Assembly: GCF_001704415.2 (NCBI RefSeq)
Contig: NC_030822.1
Location: 53,747,345-53,811,344, forward strand
From: Capra hircus
Taxonomy: Eukaryota > Chordata > Mammalia > Artiodactyla > Bovidae
DNA: 64,000 nucleotides
Direction of reading: 5' to 3'
Part shown: one piece after another, positions 21,086 through 32,535 of the stretch
Position numbering within the stretch: position 1 is the first letter of the stretch
Layout: each line of letters starts with the position of its first letter
The notes under the pieces: model-generated
Databases searched by the model: none
What the model was told of the DNA's origin: nothing
Seen by the model: the letters and a program-made list of their open reading frames with translations, nothing else
Made by a program: the position numbers and the translations under genes

Positions 21086-21767
21086 AGTGTTTAATTCCCC
21101 CCCGCCAGTGCCAAGGCAAATCCTTCCTCCAATCATTTTCTCGTTCCATCTGCATGACAAAGCATGAGGTGGGGGCATGTGCCAGGCCCGCTGGATGAGC
21201 AATAGGGGCAACACAACTGCTGTCACAGATCCCACAATTTCCCATGATCTCAGTGGCTTGACCCAATCAAAGCTTATGTCTCATCTATCGAAGGGTCCAA
21301 TGAGGGTGTCTAGCCAATGGGAGCCTTGCTTCCACGCGGTTTTTCAGGGACTCAGAGTTTTTCAGCCTAGTTGACTTTGTCATCTGCTTCCAGTGAGAGG
21401 ACAGAGGAAAGAAAACGAAGAAGGCAGATCCATTTCTTAAACGCTCTGACTCAGGAGTGATCCATAGCACTTCACTCATATTTTATGGCTGTCTGCATGT
21501 CACGTGGCACCAACTAGATCAAGTGGGAAAGGCCCTAAGAAAAGCGGTCCTGGGCAGTTCCCAGGCAGGAGCGAACACTTGTTTTGGAGGATAACCAGCC
21601 ATCTCTGTCTCCCAGAGGAAGCTGGTCAGATCCCAAAAACCAGGCCTTGGGGCAGAGAGTTAGGGCTTAGGCCTTTTCTGTTCCTGTCTCCTAAGGAACC
21701 AAACTCTTTCCTTCCTCTCTTGGCTTCCTAGGACAGAAATTGATTTGCAGGGGTGCGGGCGTATGTG
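21086..21767. other. Intergenic, nothing recognised
   Basis: No repeat or gene identified. Confidence 0.55.
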
Positions 21768-21980
21768 CAAAGACCCTGATGCTGGGTTGAAAGCAGCATG
21801 AGATTGAGGGCAGGAGGAGAAGAGGATGACAGAGGACGAGATGGTTGGATGGCATCACCGACTCAATGGACATGAGTTTGAGCAAGCTCTGGGAAATGGT
21901 GATGGACAGAGAAGCCTGGACTGCTGCAGTCCATGGGGTCACAAAGAATCGGGACGAGACTGAGCAACTGAACAAGGCAT
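21768..21980 (+). repeat. BovB LINE 3' end fragment
   Basis: GACCCTGATGCTGGGTTGAA, GATGGTTGGATGGCATCACC and ATGGGGTCACAAAGAATCGG are the terminal part of BovB (C-terminal RT codons and tail), 5'-truncated. Confidence 0.85.
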
Positions 21981-22079
21981 GTGCATGTTTGGGGGAGATA
22001 AGAGAAAAAGCAATCTCTAAATGGAAAAAATAAAAGTATTCCTTAGGCCCAGGACATCTATAGAGGCTATAAACTCATA

Positions 22080-22372
22080 AGGACTTCCCTTGTGGTGCAG
22101 CGGATAGGAATCCGCCTGCCAATGCAGGGGACACAGGTTTGATCCCTGGTCCCAGAAGATTTCACATGCTGCAGAGCAGCTAAGCCCTTGCACCACAACT
22201 GCTGAGCCCAAATGCTACAACTACTGAAGCCCTCTAGCCTAGAGCCTGTGCTCCGCAGCAAGAGAAGCCACTGCAAAGAGCAGCCCACACACTGCAACAA
22301 AGAGGAGCCCCACTCACTGCAACTAGAGAAACCCGTGTGCAGCAATGGAGTCCCAGTGCAACAAAAAATAAA
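22080..22372 (+). repeat. CHR-type tRNA-derived SINE
   Basis: GGACTTCCCTTGTGGTGCAG head, GTTTGATCCCTGGTCCCAGA box B region, and a body of GCAACTACTGAAGCC-type units, ending in an A-rich AAAAAATAAAAATAAAT tail. Confidence 0.85.
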
Positions 22373-22436
22373 AATAAATCAATAAGGAAGAGGCTGGGAG
22401 AATCTCAGGATTTCCAGCTAGACTAAGATACCTTAG

Positions 22437-22665
22437 CCATGTTGTGCTGCGTGCTAAGTCGCTTCAGTTGCATCTGACTCTTTGCGACCCCATGGACTGG
22501 AGCCCTCCAGACTCCTCTGTTGATGGAATTTTCCAGGCAAGGACACTGGAGTGGGTTGCCATGCCCTCCTCCAGGGGCTCTTCCCAACCCAAGGACTGAA
22601 CCCATATCTCTTATGTCTCCTGCATTGGCAGGTTTTTACCACTAGTGCCACCTGGGAAGCCAAAG
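22437..22665 (-). repeat. Bov-tA SINE
   Basis: Reverse-oriented (CTTTGCGACCCCATGGACTG to GTGCCACCTGGGAAGCC), with an 8-bp duplication TACCTTAG at 22429-22436 and 22666-22673. Confidence 0.88.
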
Positions 22666-22673
22666 TACCTTAG

Positions 22674-23109
22674 AGATTTATATATAAAAAAAGAAAAAAC
22701 TCATGGAGGGTGGGTGATGGGACTTCCCAAAGTGATCCAGAATCTCCAGGGAGATGGGTGTGTACTGAGGGGAGGGTTTGCTGGCGACACTGTCCTATGC
22801 TCGCTAGGTCCCAGGCATTCTCCAGGCACCAGTAAAACTCTCTGGCTTTGTCAGCTCTGTTGACGGCTGAATTTCCCTGGAAATTCCCCGCGGAGAGGGG
22901 CAGGGTCAAGTGAATGCTTCGGGAATGGGGCAGATGAAGATGACACTTTGGAGGAGCCAGTTACAGCCTCGCTGCCCATCCAGCTGCCTCTGGGGTTTGG
23001 TTAGGTTCCCAGGAGCTATTGTTGCCCATAATTGCTCAGCCAATGTTCTGATGAAATTGGAAGGACGTTGGGAGAGGCACATGGAGAGCTCCTCGTAACG
23101 ATAATGATG
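22674..23109. other. Intergenic, nothing recognised
   Basis: No gene or clear repeat. Confidence 0.55.
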
Positions 23110-23310
23110 AGGATAATGACAATAGCAGCTAGCCTTTGCTGTATGCCAGATGCTGTGCAACACTTGATGTATGTTATCTCCTGTGAGCTTGGAGTACGCA
23201 TTTCATGGCCTCTGTTTTAAGGATGAGGAAACAGGGCCAAGAGAAGTGAAATAAGCTTCCCCCAAACTATCAGCTACTAAGGGGCAGAGCTGGACATTGA
23301 ATCCAGGCTG
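23110..23310 (-). repeat. MIR SINE
   Basis: GCTGTATGCCAGATGCTGTG, TGTTTTAAGGATGAGGAAAC and GGGGCAGAGCTGGACATTGA are the reverse-oriented MIR core and head. Confidence 0.75.
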
Positions 23311-23987
23311 ACTGATGTTAAAAGCTGTTTTAAAAAACAGGTGGAGTCTTCCTAGCTGCCCCCTCCTGGGGTCTGCCATCTGGCTCTGCGGATCTTTCCG
23401 TTCTCTACCAAGTTTCCGCTGTGCGAGGGGCAGGGTGGGCAACACCTTGGGAGGATGGGCACATCCCTCAGAGCGTCACATGACCAGAACTTAGAGCAGG
23501 CAGTTTCCGGAACCTGGGACAAATGATTCATGGATGGGAGGAGGCCCCCTGGCACCTCCCGCACCTCCAGTCCCCAAAGGAATGGTTTCCCTCCCATGTC
23601 ATGACACACTGCAGCTCCAGGACGCTTCCACGTCTCTTCGACGTGTGTGGGTGACTCCAAGAAGCACGTGCCGCTCATTCCCTACCTCCTCCGCTCTGGC
23701 TCAGGCTTCCTGTCCCCTGACACTGCCACCCATCCAGGGAGCAAGCTGCATACTGGTCCTACACGGAGGGCCATGCTCTGGAGATAAGCAGCTGGGATGG
23801 CCCAGGCAGGAGGCTTTATTAGATGAGTCCTTTGAGAAGGGAGGAGCACGGCTTGGCCTTTGGTCCTCCACGCTCAGTTCCTGCCAGCGAAATCAGTGGG
23901 TATGACAAACCATCTCTACTGTCTAAGCCCCAAGTCCCAGAAGTTCTTCACTTTTCATATGAGGAAGGAGCCGGGAATCCTCTTTGC
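23311..23987. other. Intergenic, nothing recognised
   Basis: Long open frames here lack codon structure or homology that I can recognise. Confidence 0.55.
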
Positions 23988-24208
23988 ATGTTGTTGCTGT
24001 TGTTGTTTAGTTGCTAAGTTGTGTCTGACTCTTGCCACCCCGTGGAGTGTAGCCTGCCAGGCTCCTCTGTCCATGGGATTTCTCAAGCAAGAACACTGGA
24101 GTGGGTGGCTATTTCCTCCTCCAGGGGATGCTCCCAACCCGGAGATCGAACCCACATCTTCTACACTAGCAGGAGGATTCTTTACCACTGAGCCACCAGG
24201 GAAGCCCC
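23988..24208 (-). repeat. Bov-tA SINE
   Basis: Reverse-oriented; GTTGTGTCTGACTCTTGCCA to TGAGCCACCAGGGAAGCCCC. Confidence 0.88.
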
Positions 24209-24244
24209 TTCTTGGAATAATTCCTCCTAATTATGCTATGTTGC

Positions 24245-24440
24245 AGTGGAGAGAACCTTGGAGCTGGAAACCAAGCACCTGGAGGTACAAATTCCTCCAG
24301 GTACCTCCAGGCTCGGCCACTTGTTTGGCTCTCTGGCCTTGGGCAAGCTGATCTCTGCTTCCTCATATGTGAGAGGGGTGTATCCGGCCCACACGCTGGT
24401 GCAGAATGAAGTGGGAGGATGCATGTAAACGCACAGGGCA
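24245..24440 (+). repeat. MIR-like SINE
   Basis: GGCCTTGGGCAAGCTGATCT followed by CTTCCTCATATGTGAGAG is the MIR core. An internal CCTCCAGGTAC duplication is present. Confidence 0.5.
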
Positions 24441-25509
24441 AAGTGATTGGCATATTATGATGTCTCAACAAATGTCAAATTTGAAACAAAAAGGATAGAT
24501 CTTTCACCTCCATATCCCTTCACCCAGCAAGTGTCGTAGAAGAGGGGAATTTGACTATTATCTTCAGGGTTTAGGAACTTTCCTCTTAGTCTCCTAACAA
24601 TGGGCTGATCTTCCAAGCAGATGACACTGCCACCTGGGGTAGATGCCCTCCCCTACTGGTGGCTTCTCTAAGCCATGGCAATACACTGAATTGAGCTCAC
24701 TCAGCTCTCTCATTTACTGATGGGACCAGGATGGTTTCCTGTCCCTGGCCCTGCCCTGGTGGCATCTGACTGCTCAGCCAAAGAAGCTGACAATTCAGGG
24801 CCATGAGGGGACACGCACCTTTGTTCCTGGTGGACTCGTCCATCTACGGCCATCTGGCTCCTACCCCATTACGTCTGTGATTCGCCACGTTGCCAAATCT
24901 GATGGAAGCGTTTTTCAGTCCTCATCTTACCAGAGCTCTGAAACTGCACCATTTCACTCTCGAGTACTTCCTACTTTGTGAAATTGCTGCAACTTCTGTG
25001 GCATCAAGCTCTCCCAATTCTCCTCCTGACCCTTGGCTGTTCCTTCTGTCTTCCATAAACCCTATTAAAGGTGTCCCTAGGACACCAGCTCTCTTCTCAG
25101 GGTACATACTCACCCTGAACCATCTCATCCAGCCCTGGATTTTCTTTCCAATATCAGTGGAGCCAGTAAGAATTTGCTCTACATCATTAAAGTACAAAAA
25201 ATGTCATCTTTCTTTTTAAAACCAGATTAAAATCTGACTGAACTGCCTCATCCTGGCTGGAAAACCTCTATCATCGTGTTCTTCCCCCGGGAGCTCAGCC
25301 CCAGGAGAGCCTGTCCACCGTGCTCCTGGTGGGGTGCTCAGCCTGCAGCCATCACAGGTCCCCTTAGGGGGTTGCAGGTAAAAGGAGTAGCTCACAAACC
25401 TGCTGCTCCCTGTACCCCGTCTCAGGAACCCCACTCTCCCTGGGTCAATCTCAGGCTGCTCTCCACTCTTCAACCCCCAAAGCCCTTCTCTCTTTGCAGA
25501 CAACTCAGA
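24441..25509. other. Intergenic, nothing recognised
   Basis: No exon or repeat could be supported. Confidence 0.55.
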
Positions 25510-25518
25510 CCTGTCTCT

Positions 25519-25531
25519 GCCATTAAATATA

Positions 25532-25567
<36 letters not shown>

Positions 25568-25869
25568 ATTCACCTGTTGGTTTTGGACTGTGCTGGATGG
25601 GCTTTCTTTAGTTACGATGAGTGGACTGCTCTCCAGTTGTGGCGCCCGGGCTTCTCATTGCTGTGGCTTCTCTTGCTGCGGAGCACAGGCTCTAGACACA
25701 GGCTTCTGTGTTTGCGGCACACAGACTCTAGAGCGCAGTCTCAGTGATTGTGGTGCATGGGTTTTGTTGCCCCAAGGCATGTGGGATCTCCCTGCCACCA
25801 GGAATCGAACTCATGTTCCCTGCATTGGCAGGCAGATTCTTAACCACCAGACCACAAGGGAAGTCCAGG
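25519..25869 (-). repeat. CHR-type SINE with AT-repeat tail
   Basis: Reverse-oriented head GGACTTCCCTTGTGGTCTGG. The tail has expanded into an AT microsatellite. A 9-bp duplication CCTGTCTCT lies at 25510-25518 and 25870-25878. Confidence 0.88.
25526..25567 (+). repeat. (AT)n microsatellite
   Basis: About 20 AT units interrupted by one C, arising in the tail of the SINE. Confidence 0.95.
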
Positions 25870-26085
25870 CCTGTCTCTTTTATGTACATTACCAGTGTGT
25901 TGGAATTTTTTGACCTATGACAAAGGCAAATAATTTCTCTCTAGGGAAAAAGGCATTCGTTCTTGATGAGATCATGGCAGAAATCAAGATCACCATAGAT
26001 CTCAATGATTGTATACAGATTATCATGTGAACCTAAGTTTTCATTCTTCTAGGAAAAATTACCCTAGGTCACATCATGGTTTCAT

Positions 26086-26306
26086 GCATGCATACCAAGT
26101 CACTTCAGTCATGTCTGACTCTTTGCGATCTTATGGACTGTAGCCTGCCAGGCTCCTCTGTCCATGGAATTCTCCAGGCAAGAATACTGGAGTAGGTGCC
26201 TTGCCTTCCTCCAGGAGATCTTCCTGAACCAGGGATCGAACTTGCATCTCTTATGTCTCCTGCATTGGCAGGCGGGTTCTTTACCACGAGCGCCACCTGG
26301 GAAGCC
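26086..26306 (-). repeat. Bov-tA SINE
   Basis: Reverse-oriented; GTCATGTCTGACTCTTTGCG to GCGCCACCTGGGAAGCC. Confidence 0.88.
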
Positions 26307-26411
26307 TGATGTTATGGTTATCATATGTTTAACTCTGTAAGAAACTGCCAGGCTGTTTTCAGAGGGGCTGTACCTTTTTACATTCCCACCTGCTGCATGA
26401 GAGTTCTAGTT

Positions 26412-26868
26412 GCTCCATGTATAAACTAGGTAACTCATGAGAATCTACTGTATAACACAGGGAACTCTACCCAATGCTCTGTGGTGACCTAAATGGGAGG
26501 GAAATCCAAGGAAGAAGAGATATATGCATATATGTGGTTCCTTCCAGAGAAGGCAATGGCACCCCACTCCAGTACTCTCGCCTGGAAAATCCCATGGACG
26601 GAGGAGCCTGGTGGGCTGCAGTCCATGGGGTCGCTAAGAGTCGGGCACGACTGAGTGACTTCACTTTCACTTTTCACTTTCATGCATTGGAGAAGGAACT
26701 GGCAACCCACTCCAGTGTTCTTGCCTGGAGAATCCCAGGGACGGGGTCGCACAGGGTCGGACACGACTGACGCGACTTAGCAGCAGTAGTAGTGGTGGTT
26801 CCTTCACTTCACTGTTCAGCCGAAACTAACACAACACTGAGAGGCAATTATACTCCAATAAGAAAGAA
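26412..26868 (+). repeat. L1 3' UTR fragment carrying a BOV-A2 SINE
   Basis: CTGTATAACACAGGGAACTC and CCGAAACTAACACAACACTG are L1 3' UTR words. A 12-bp duplication AGAGTTCTAGTT (26400-26411 and 26869-26880) shows it entered the older L1 as one event. Confidence 0.82.
26545..26794 (+). repeat. BOV-A2 SINE (dimeric)
   Basis: Two related Bov-A units joined by TTCACTTTCACTTTTCACTT, ending GACGCGACTTAGCAGCAGTA. An 11-bp duplication GTGGTTCCTTC lies at 26534-26544 and 26795-26805. Confidence 0.93.
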
Positions 26869-27115
26869 AGAGTTCTAGTTTCTCTGTATCCGCTCCAGTT
26901 CTTGGTATTGTCAGTGCTTTTTATTGCAGCCCTGCTAATAGATGTGCAGCGGCATCTCATGGTGGTTTTCACTTGCATTTCTCGGATGACTAATGATATC
27001 GAGCGTCTTTTTATGTGCCATTTGTCATCTACCTATCATCTGCAGTGAAATTCCTGTTCAGATCCTTTGCCTGTTTGTTGGTTTGTTTCTGATTGTTGAG
27101 TTTTGAGAGTTCTTT

Positions 27116-27259
27116 TCAGAGATTTATTTATTTACCTTTATTTTTTGGCCATGCCAGGCAGCATGTGGGATCTTAGTTCCCTGACCAGGGATCAAACCCA
27201 CATCCCCTGGACAGGCAGCTCAGAGTCTTAAGCACTCACTGGACTACTAGGAAAGTCCT
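27116..27259 (-). repeat. CHR-like tRNA SINE
   Basis: TTTTTGGCCATGCCAGGCAG, GATCTTAGTTCCCTGACCAG and AAGTCC end, reverse orientation. Imperfect flank GAGAGTTCTTT / GAGCGTTCTTT. Confidence 0.7.
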
Positions 27260-27730
27260 GAGCGTTCTTTACATAGTTCAAATACTAGTCTTCGTTGAAT
27301 ATATGATCTGTAAATATTTTCTCTGCATATGACCAGCCTTTTTGTTCTCTTAATTGTGTCCTTACAGAACAAGTTTTTAATTTGGTGAATTCCAATTTAT
27401 CAGGTTTCTTTTTTTCAGATTGCGCTAAGAACTCTGCCAAATCCAAGCGCAAGATCTTTTCTCTTAAGAATTTTATTGTTTGAAGTTTTACACTTGAATC
27501 TGAGAAGCATTTGGAGTTACTTTTTGGATACCATTGAGTTATAGATTGAGGTCTATTTTTGTTTGTTTGTTTCTTTGTTTGCAAATGGATGCCAGGTTGT
27601 TCTAGCACCTTTTGTTGAAAAGACTGCAACTTTTCCTATCCAATTGTCTTTGCATTTTGTCAAAAATCAATTGAGCATGTTTGCGCAGGTATATTTCTAG
27701 ACTCTATTTTGTTCCATTGGTCTATGTGTC

Positions 27731-28051
27731 TGAAAGTAAAAGTGAAATTGACTCAGTCGTGTCCGACTCTTGGAGACCCCATGGACAATACCATCCATGC
27801 AATTCTCCAGGCCAGAATAAGGGAGTGGGTAGCCTTTCCTGTCTCCAGGGGATCTTCCCAACCCAGGGATCGAACCCAGGTCTCCCACATTGCAGGCAGA
27901 TTCTTTACCAGCTGAGCCACAAGGGAAGCTCAAGAATACTGGAGTGGGAAGCCTATCCCTTCTCCAGTGAATCTTCCCGACCTAGGAATTGAACCGGAGT
28001 CTCCTGCATTGCAGGCGGATTCCTTACCAACTGAGCTATCAGGGAAGCCCC
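27731..28051 (-). repeat. Bov-tA SINE, dimeric form
   Basis: A full unit (27731-27930) and an extra head-proximal unit (27931-28051), both reverse-oriented, each ending in a GAGCCACAAGGGAAGC-type or GAGCTATCAGGGAAGC-type head. Confidence 0.8.
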
Positions 28052-28102
28052 GGTCTGTGTGTCTATCCTTGACCAATGCCACCCTGTCTTATAGTATGTC
28101 TT

Positions 28103-28306
28103 CGGCTTCCCAGGTGGCTCAGTGGTAAGGAAACTGCCTGCTAATGCAGGAGACATGGGTTCGATCCCTGGGTCAGGAAGACCCCTGGAGAAGGAAATGG
28201 CAATCCACTCCAGTATTCTTGCCTGGAAAATCCCATGGACTGGCTGGCTACAGTCCACGGGATCACAAAAGAGTCAGACACAACTTAGTGACTAAACAAC
28301 AGGAAC
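28103..28306 (+). repeat. Bov-tA SINE
   Basis: CGGCTTCCCAGGTGGCTCAG head. Duplication ATAGTATGTCTT (28091-28102) / ATAGTATATCTT (28307-28318), one mismatch. Confidence 0.9.
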
Positions 28307-28650
28307 ATAGTATATCTTAAATTTGGCAGGGTGAGTCCTCCAAGTCTGTTCTTTTTCAGCATCATTTTGGTTATTCTAGCTCTTTACGTTTCCACAGAAA
28401 TTTTAGAACCAGTTTGCTTAATCTATAAAGAAAGCTGTTGGAATTTTGACTGCGATTGTGTAAATCTATAGTCAACTGGGAGAGAATTAACACGTTAACC
28501 ATTGAGTCTTCCAAACCATGAACATGACGTATCTACCCATTTATTTAGATTTTCCTTGACTTCCTTCATCTAGATTTTGTAGTTTTTAGCATATAGATCC
28601 TGTTCCCATTTCATTATATTTATAACTAAGCAATTAAATATTAATGAAAA

Positions 28651-29033
28651 TAATGTTTTTATTGAAATAATATTTTTAAACAAAAGAGAGGGAGATGAGT
28701 AGCATTGTTTTGTATTTTTGCAACTGTCTTTAATGTCTGGCTTAATGAAAGACCTGGATTCTCATTTTTCCTTCAGTGTTCACTCTGTTGTGATACACTG
28801 TTTTGGTTGAAATACACAAAGAAAATTCAGTATTATACAAATACAGAGTTGGAAAGTGGAAATATGTTTTATTAGCCTTTCAGATACTTATGAATACTTT
28901 TTTTGATACTTAGTGTACTCAGACTTGACAAGTGGCAGTTTCTTAAAGGTCAGGTGCAATGTGAAATCGAAAACCTGTCAATGAACTTTTTTACTCAGTT
29001 ACTTTAAAATCTCTGGTCTTTGTTGCACCCTGA
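28651..29033. other. Intergenic, nothing recognised
   Basis: AT-rich sequence without a clear feature. Confidence 0.55.
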
Positions 29034-29044
29034 ATGGGTCTTTG

Positions 29045-29259
29045 TTGTTGTTTAGTCACCCAGCTGTGTCCAACTCTTTGTGGCCCCATGGACTGTAGCT
29101 CACCAGGCTCCTCTCTTCATGCAATTCCCCAGGCAAGAGTACTGGAGTGGATTGCCATTTCCTTCTCCAGGGGATCTTCCTGACCCAGGGATTGAACCCA
29201 CGTTACCTGCTTGGCAGGTGCATTCTTTAACACTGAGCCACCTGGGAAGCCCTGAACGG
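29045..29259 (-). repeat. Bov-tA SINE
   Basis: Reverse-oriented, with an 11-bp duplication ATGGGTCTTTG (29034-29044 and 29260-29270). Confidence 0.88.
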
Positions 29260-29270
29260 ATGGGTCTTTG

Positions 29271-29838
29271 ACCCATGTCTAATTTTGCAACATAATGAAT
29301 TCGTCATTTGGAAAATATTGATTCTGAGTTATGAACATCTTCCAAATGCTGACATATTGCATTATACAATACCAAAAATAATTAGTGTTAACATCTCTAC
29401 TGCTCTCATTAGAAGAGTATTTAAGGACTGGAAATCAGTCAAGCCCCATGGGGAAGGATGCACATTTTCCAAAATTCCAATTTTCAGCTGAGAGTTTGAA
29501 TTCTGTCCCTAGCAACAAATATTGTCTGTGTTGTCTGTTCTTTTCCTTGCTGTGACAAGCTCATTTTGTTCATTTTTGAGAAAATGATTGCCAACTATCC
29601 AGTCTGAATAGCCATTTGTCTGTTAATTTTCATTCAAGGAAAAATGGTATTTCATGAAAGAAGTGGCTAGTTCAGCTTCAGCTCAAAAATGCAAGTGTTT
29701 TTCCTCAAGACAACTTAGCACTTTGGGATGCAACCCAAGTGCCTTGTTCACACTTAGCATTTTTCACACCGAGTACTAAAAAGACATGTATTCAAGACTG
29801 AGACTAAATAATGAATACTTTTCAGTAATTAATAATTT
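29271..29838. other. Intergenic, nothing recognised
   Basis: AT-rich; no supported feature. Confidence 0.55.
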
Positions 29839-29849
29839 CTACCACTTCA

Positions 29850-30074
29850 CTGAGGGGCTTCCCTGGGCTCAGTGGCAAGGAATCCGCCTGCTAATGCAGA
29901 AGAGAAGAGACACTGGTTCACTTCCTGGGTTGGGAAGATCCCCTGGAGAAAGAAACAACAACCCATTCCAGTATTCTTGCCTGGACCTGGAGAATCCCAT
30001 GGACAGAAGAACTTGGTGGGCTCCGGTCCATGGGGTCGTAAAGAGTCGGACATGATTCAACAGGCACACTACTA
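29850..30074 (+). repeat. Bov-tA SINE
   Basis: GGGCTTCCCTGGGCTCAGTG head, 3' end near GTCGGACATGATTCAACAGG. Duplication CTACCACTTCA at 29839-29849 and 30075-30085. Confidence 0.9.
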
Positions 30075-30176
30075 CTACCACTTCATCAAAGATGCTCTTA
30101 AAATCTGGCAAATTTGTGCGGCTGAAGGATGCAGTGACTATACACACAGTTTGGTGCTGTGGCCTCAATTCATGGT

Positions 30177-31811
30177 TCAGTTCAGTTCCGTTGATTCGCT
30201 CAGTCGTGTCCAACTCTTTGCGACCCCATAAATCGCAGCACGCCAGGTCTCCCTGTCCATCACCAACTCCCGGAGTTCACCCAAACTCATGTCCATCGAG
30301 TCAGTGATGCCATCCAGCCATCTCATCCTCTGTCGTCCCCTTCTCCTCCTGCCCCCAATCCGTCCCAGCATCAGTCTTTTACAATGAGTCAACTCTTCAC
30401 ATCAGGTGGCCAAAGTACTGGAGTTTCAGCTTTAGCATCATTCCATCCAAAGAAATCCCAGGGCTGATCTCCTTCAGAATGGACAGGTTGGATCTCCTTG
30501 CACTCCAAGGGACTCTCAAGAGTCTTCTCCAACACCACAGTTCAAAAGCATCAGTTCTTCGGTGCTCAGCTTTCTTCACAGTCCAACTCTCACATCCATA
30601 CATGACCACAGGAAAAACCATAGCCTTGACTAGACGGACCTTAGTCGGCAAAGTAATGTCTCTGCTTTTTAATAGGCTGTCTAGGTTGGTCATAACCTTC
30701 CTTCCAAGGAGTAAGCATCTTTTAATTTCATGGTGCAATCACCATCTGCAGTGATTTTGGAGCCCGAAAAAATAAAGTCTGACACTGTTTCCACCGTTTC
30801 CCCATCTATTTCCCATGAAGTGATGGGACCAGATGCCATGATCTTTGTTTTCTGAATGTTGAGCTTTAAGCCAGCTTTTTCACTCTCCTCTTTCACTTTC
30901 ATCAAGAGACTTTTTAGTTCCTCTTCACTTTCTGCCATAAGGGTGGTGTCATCTGCATATCTGAGGTTATTAATATTTCTCCCAGCAATCTTAATTCCAG
31001 CTTCTGCTTCTTCCAGCCCAGCGTTTCTCATGAAATACTCTGCATAGAAGTTAAATAAGCAGGGTGACAATATACAGCCTTGATGTACTCCTTTTCCTAT
31101 TTGGAACCAGTCTGTTGTTCCATGTCCAGTTCTAACTGTTGCTTCCTGACCTGCATACAGGTTTCTCAAGAGGCAGGTCAGGTGCGCTGGTATTCACATC
31201 TCCTGAAGAATTTTCCACAGTTTCTTGTGATCCACACAGTCAAAGGTTTTGGCATAGTCCATAAAGCAGAAAGAGATGTTTTTCTGGAACTCTCTTGCTT
31301 TTTTGATGATCCAGCAGATGTTGGCAATTTGATCTCAGGTTCCTCTGCCTTTTCTGAAACCAGCTTGAACATCTGGAAGTTCACGGTTCACATATTCCTG
31401 AAGCCTGGCTTGGAGAATTTTGACCATCACTTTACTAGCGTGTGAGATGAGTGCAATTGTGCGGTAGTTTGAGCATTCTTTGGCATTGCCTTTCTTTGTG
31501 ATTGGAATGAAAACTGACCTTTTCCAGACCTGTGGCCACTGCTGAGTTTTCCAAATTTGCTGGCATATTGAGTGCAGCACTTTCACAGCATCATCTTTCA
31601 GGATTTGAAATAGCTCAACTGGAATTCCATCACCTCCACTAGCTTTGTTCGTAGTGATGCTTCCTAAGGCCCACTTGACTTCACATTCCAGGATGTCTGG
31701 CTCTAGGTGAGTGATCAGACCATCGTGATTATCTTGGTTGTGAAGGTCTCTTTTGTACAGTTCTGTGTATTCTTGCCACCTCTTCTTAATATCTTCTGCT
31801 TCTGTTAGGAC
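30177..31811 (-). pseudogene. BovB reverse-transcriptase half, broken
   Basis: The minus strand encodes RTE-clade RT blocks: LTEAEDIKKRWQEYT and WKRSVFIPITKKGNA (about 31335-31811), the catalytic NNLRYADDTTLMAE (30690-31169), and a thumb/C-terminal block with VMYGCESWTVKKAE (30397-30738). The blocks lie in different frames, and the stretch 31170-31334 reads only in a shifted frame, so no functional RT is made. The 3' tail ends near 30177. Confidence 0.88.
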
Positions 31812-32535
31812 CACGCAGAAGCATGGCCAAGAGGAGCTACCCCTTGCCCAGAGTCAGAGGCAGTGACTGAGAGCGTCAGGCTGAGGTGGCACGGGAGCAG
31901 CTGAGAGAAGCTACCCCGCGTCCGAGGTCAGGGGCTGCGGCCGAGATGAGCTACCCCACGTCCAAGGAGCAGCGGCTGTGCAGGCCCAGGAGGGCTGAGA
32001 GGAGCTACTCCATGTTCAAGGTCAGGAGGGGCAGCCGTGAGGAGATACCCCTTGTCCAAGATAAGAAAAACCCAAGTAAGATGGTAGGTGTTGCCAGAGG
32101 GCATCAAAGGGCAGACACACTGAAACCATAATCACAGAAAACTAGCCAATCTGATCGCAGGGACCACAGTCTTGTCTAATTCAATGAAAGTAAGCCATGC
32201 CGTGTGGGGCCACCCAAGACGGACGGGTCATGGTGGAGAGGTCTGACAGAATGTGGTCCACTGGAGAAGGGAATGGCAAACCACTTCAGTATTCTTGCCT
32301 TGAGAACCCCATGAACAGTATGAAAAGGCAAAATGATAGGATACTGAAAGAGGAACTCCCCAGGTCAGTAGGTGCCCAATATGCTACTGGAGATCAGTGG
32401 AGAAATAACTCCAGAAAGAATGAAGGGATGGAACCAAAGCAAAAACAATACCCAGTTGCGGATGTGACTGGTGATAGAAGCAAGGTCTGATGCTGTAAAG
32501 AGCAATATTGCATAGGAACCTGGAATGTTAAGCCC

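Larger units (their letters stand above)
26322..28650 (-). mobile_element. Older, diverged L1 LINE, interrupted by several later insertions
   Basis: Reverse-oriented L1 ORF2-region sequence (for example CTGTACCTTTTTACATTCCC, GTTGTTCTAGCACCTTTTG, CCATTGGTCTATGTGTCTG). It is interrupted at 26412-26868 (L1 tail plus BOV-A2), 27116-27259 (CHR-like), 27731-28051 and 28103-28306 (Bov-tA). No reading frame survives. Confidence 0.75.

Noticed and set aside
31080..31445. 121-codon plus-strand open frame
   Set aside because: Shadow of the BovB reverse transcriptase on the other strand.
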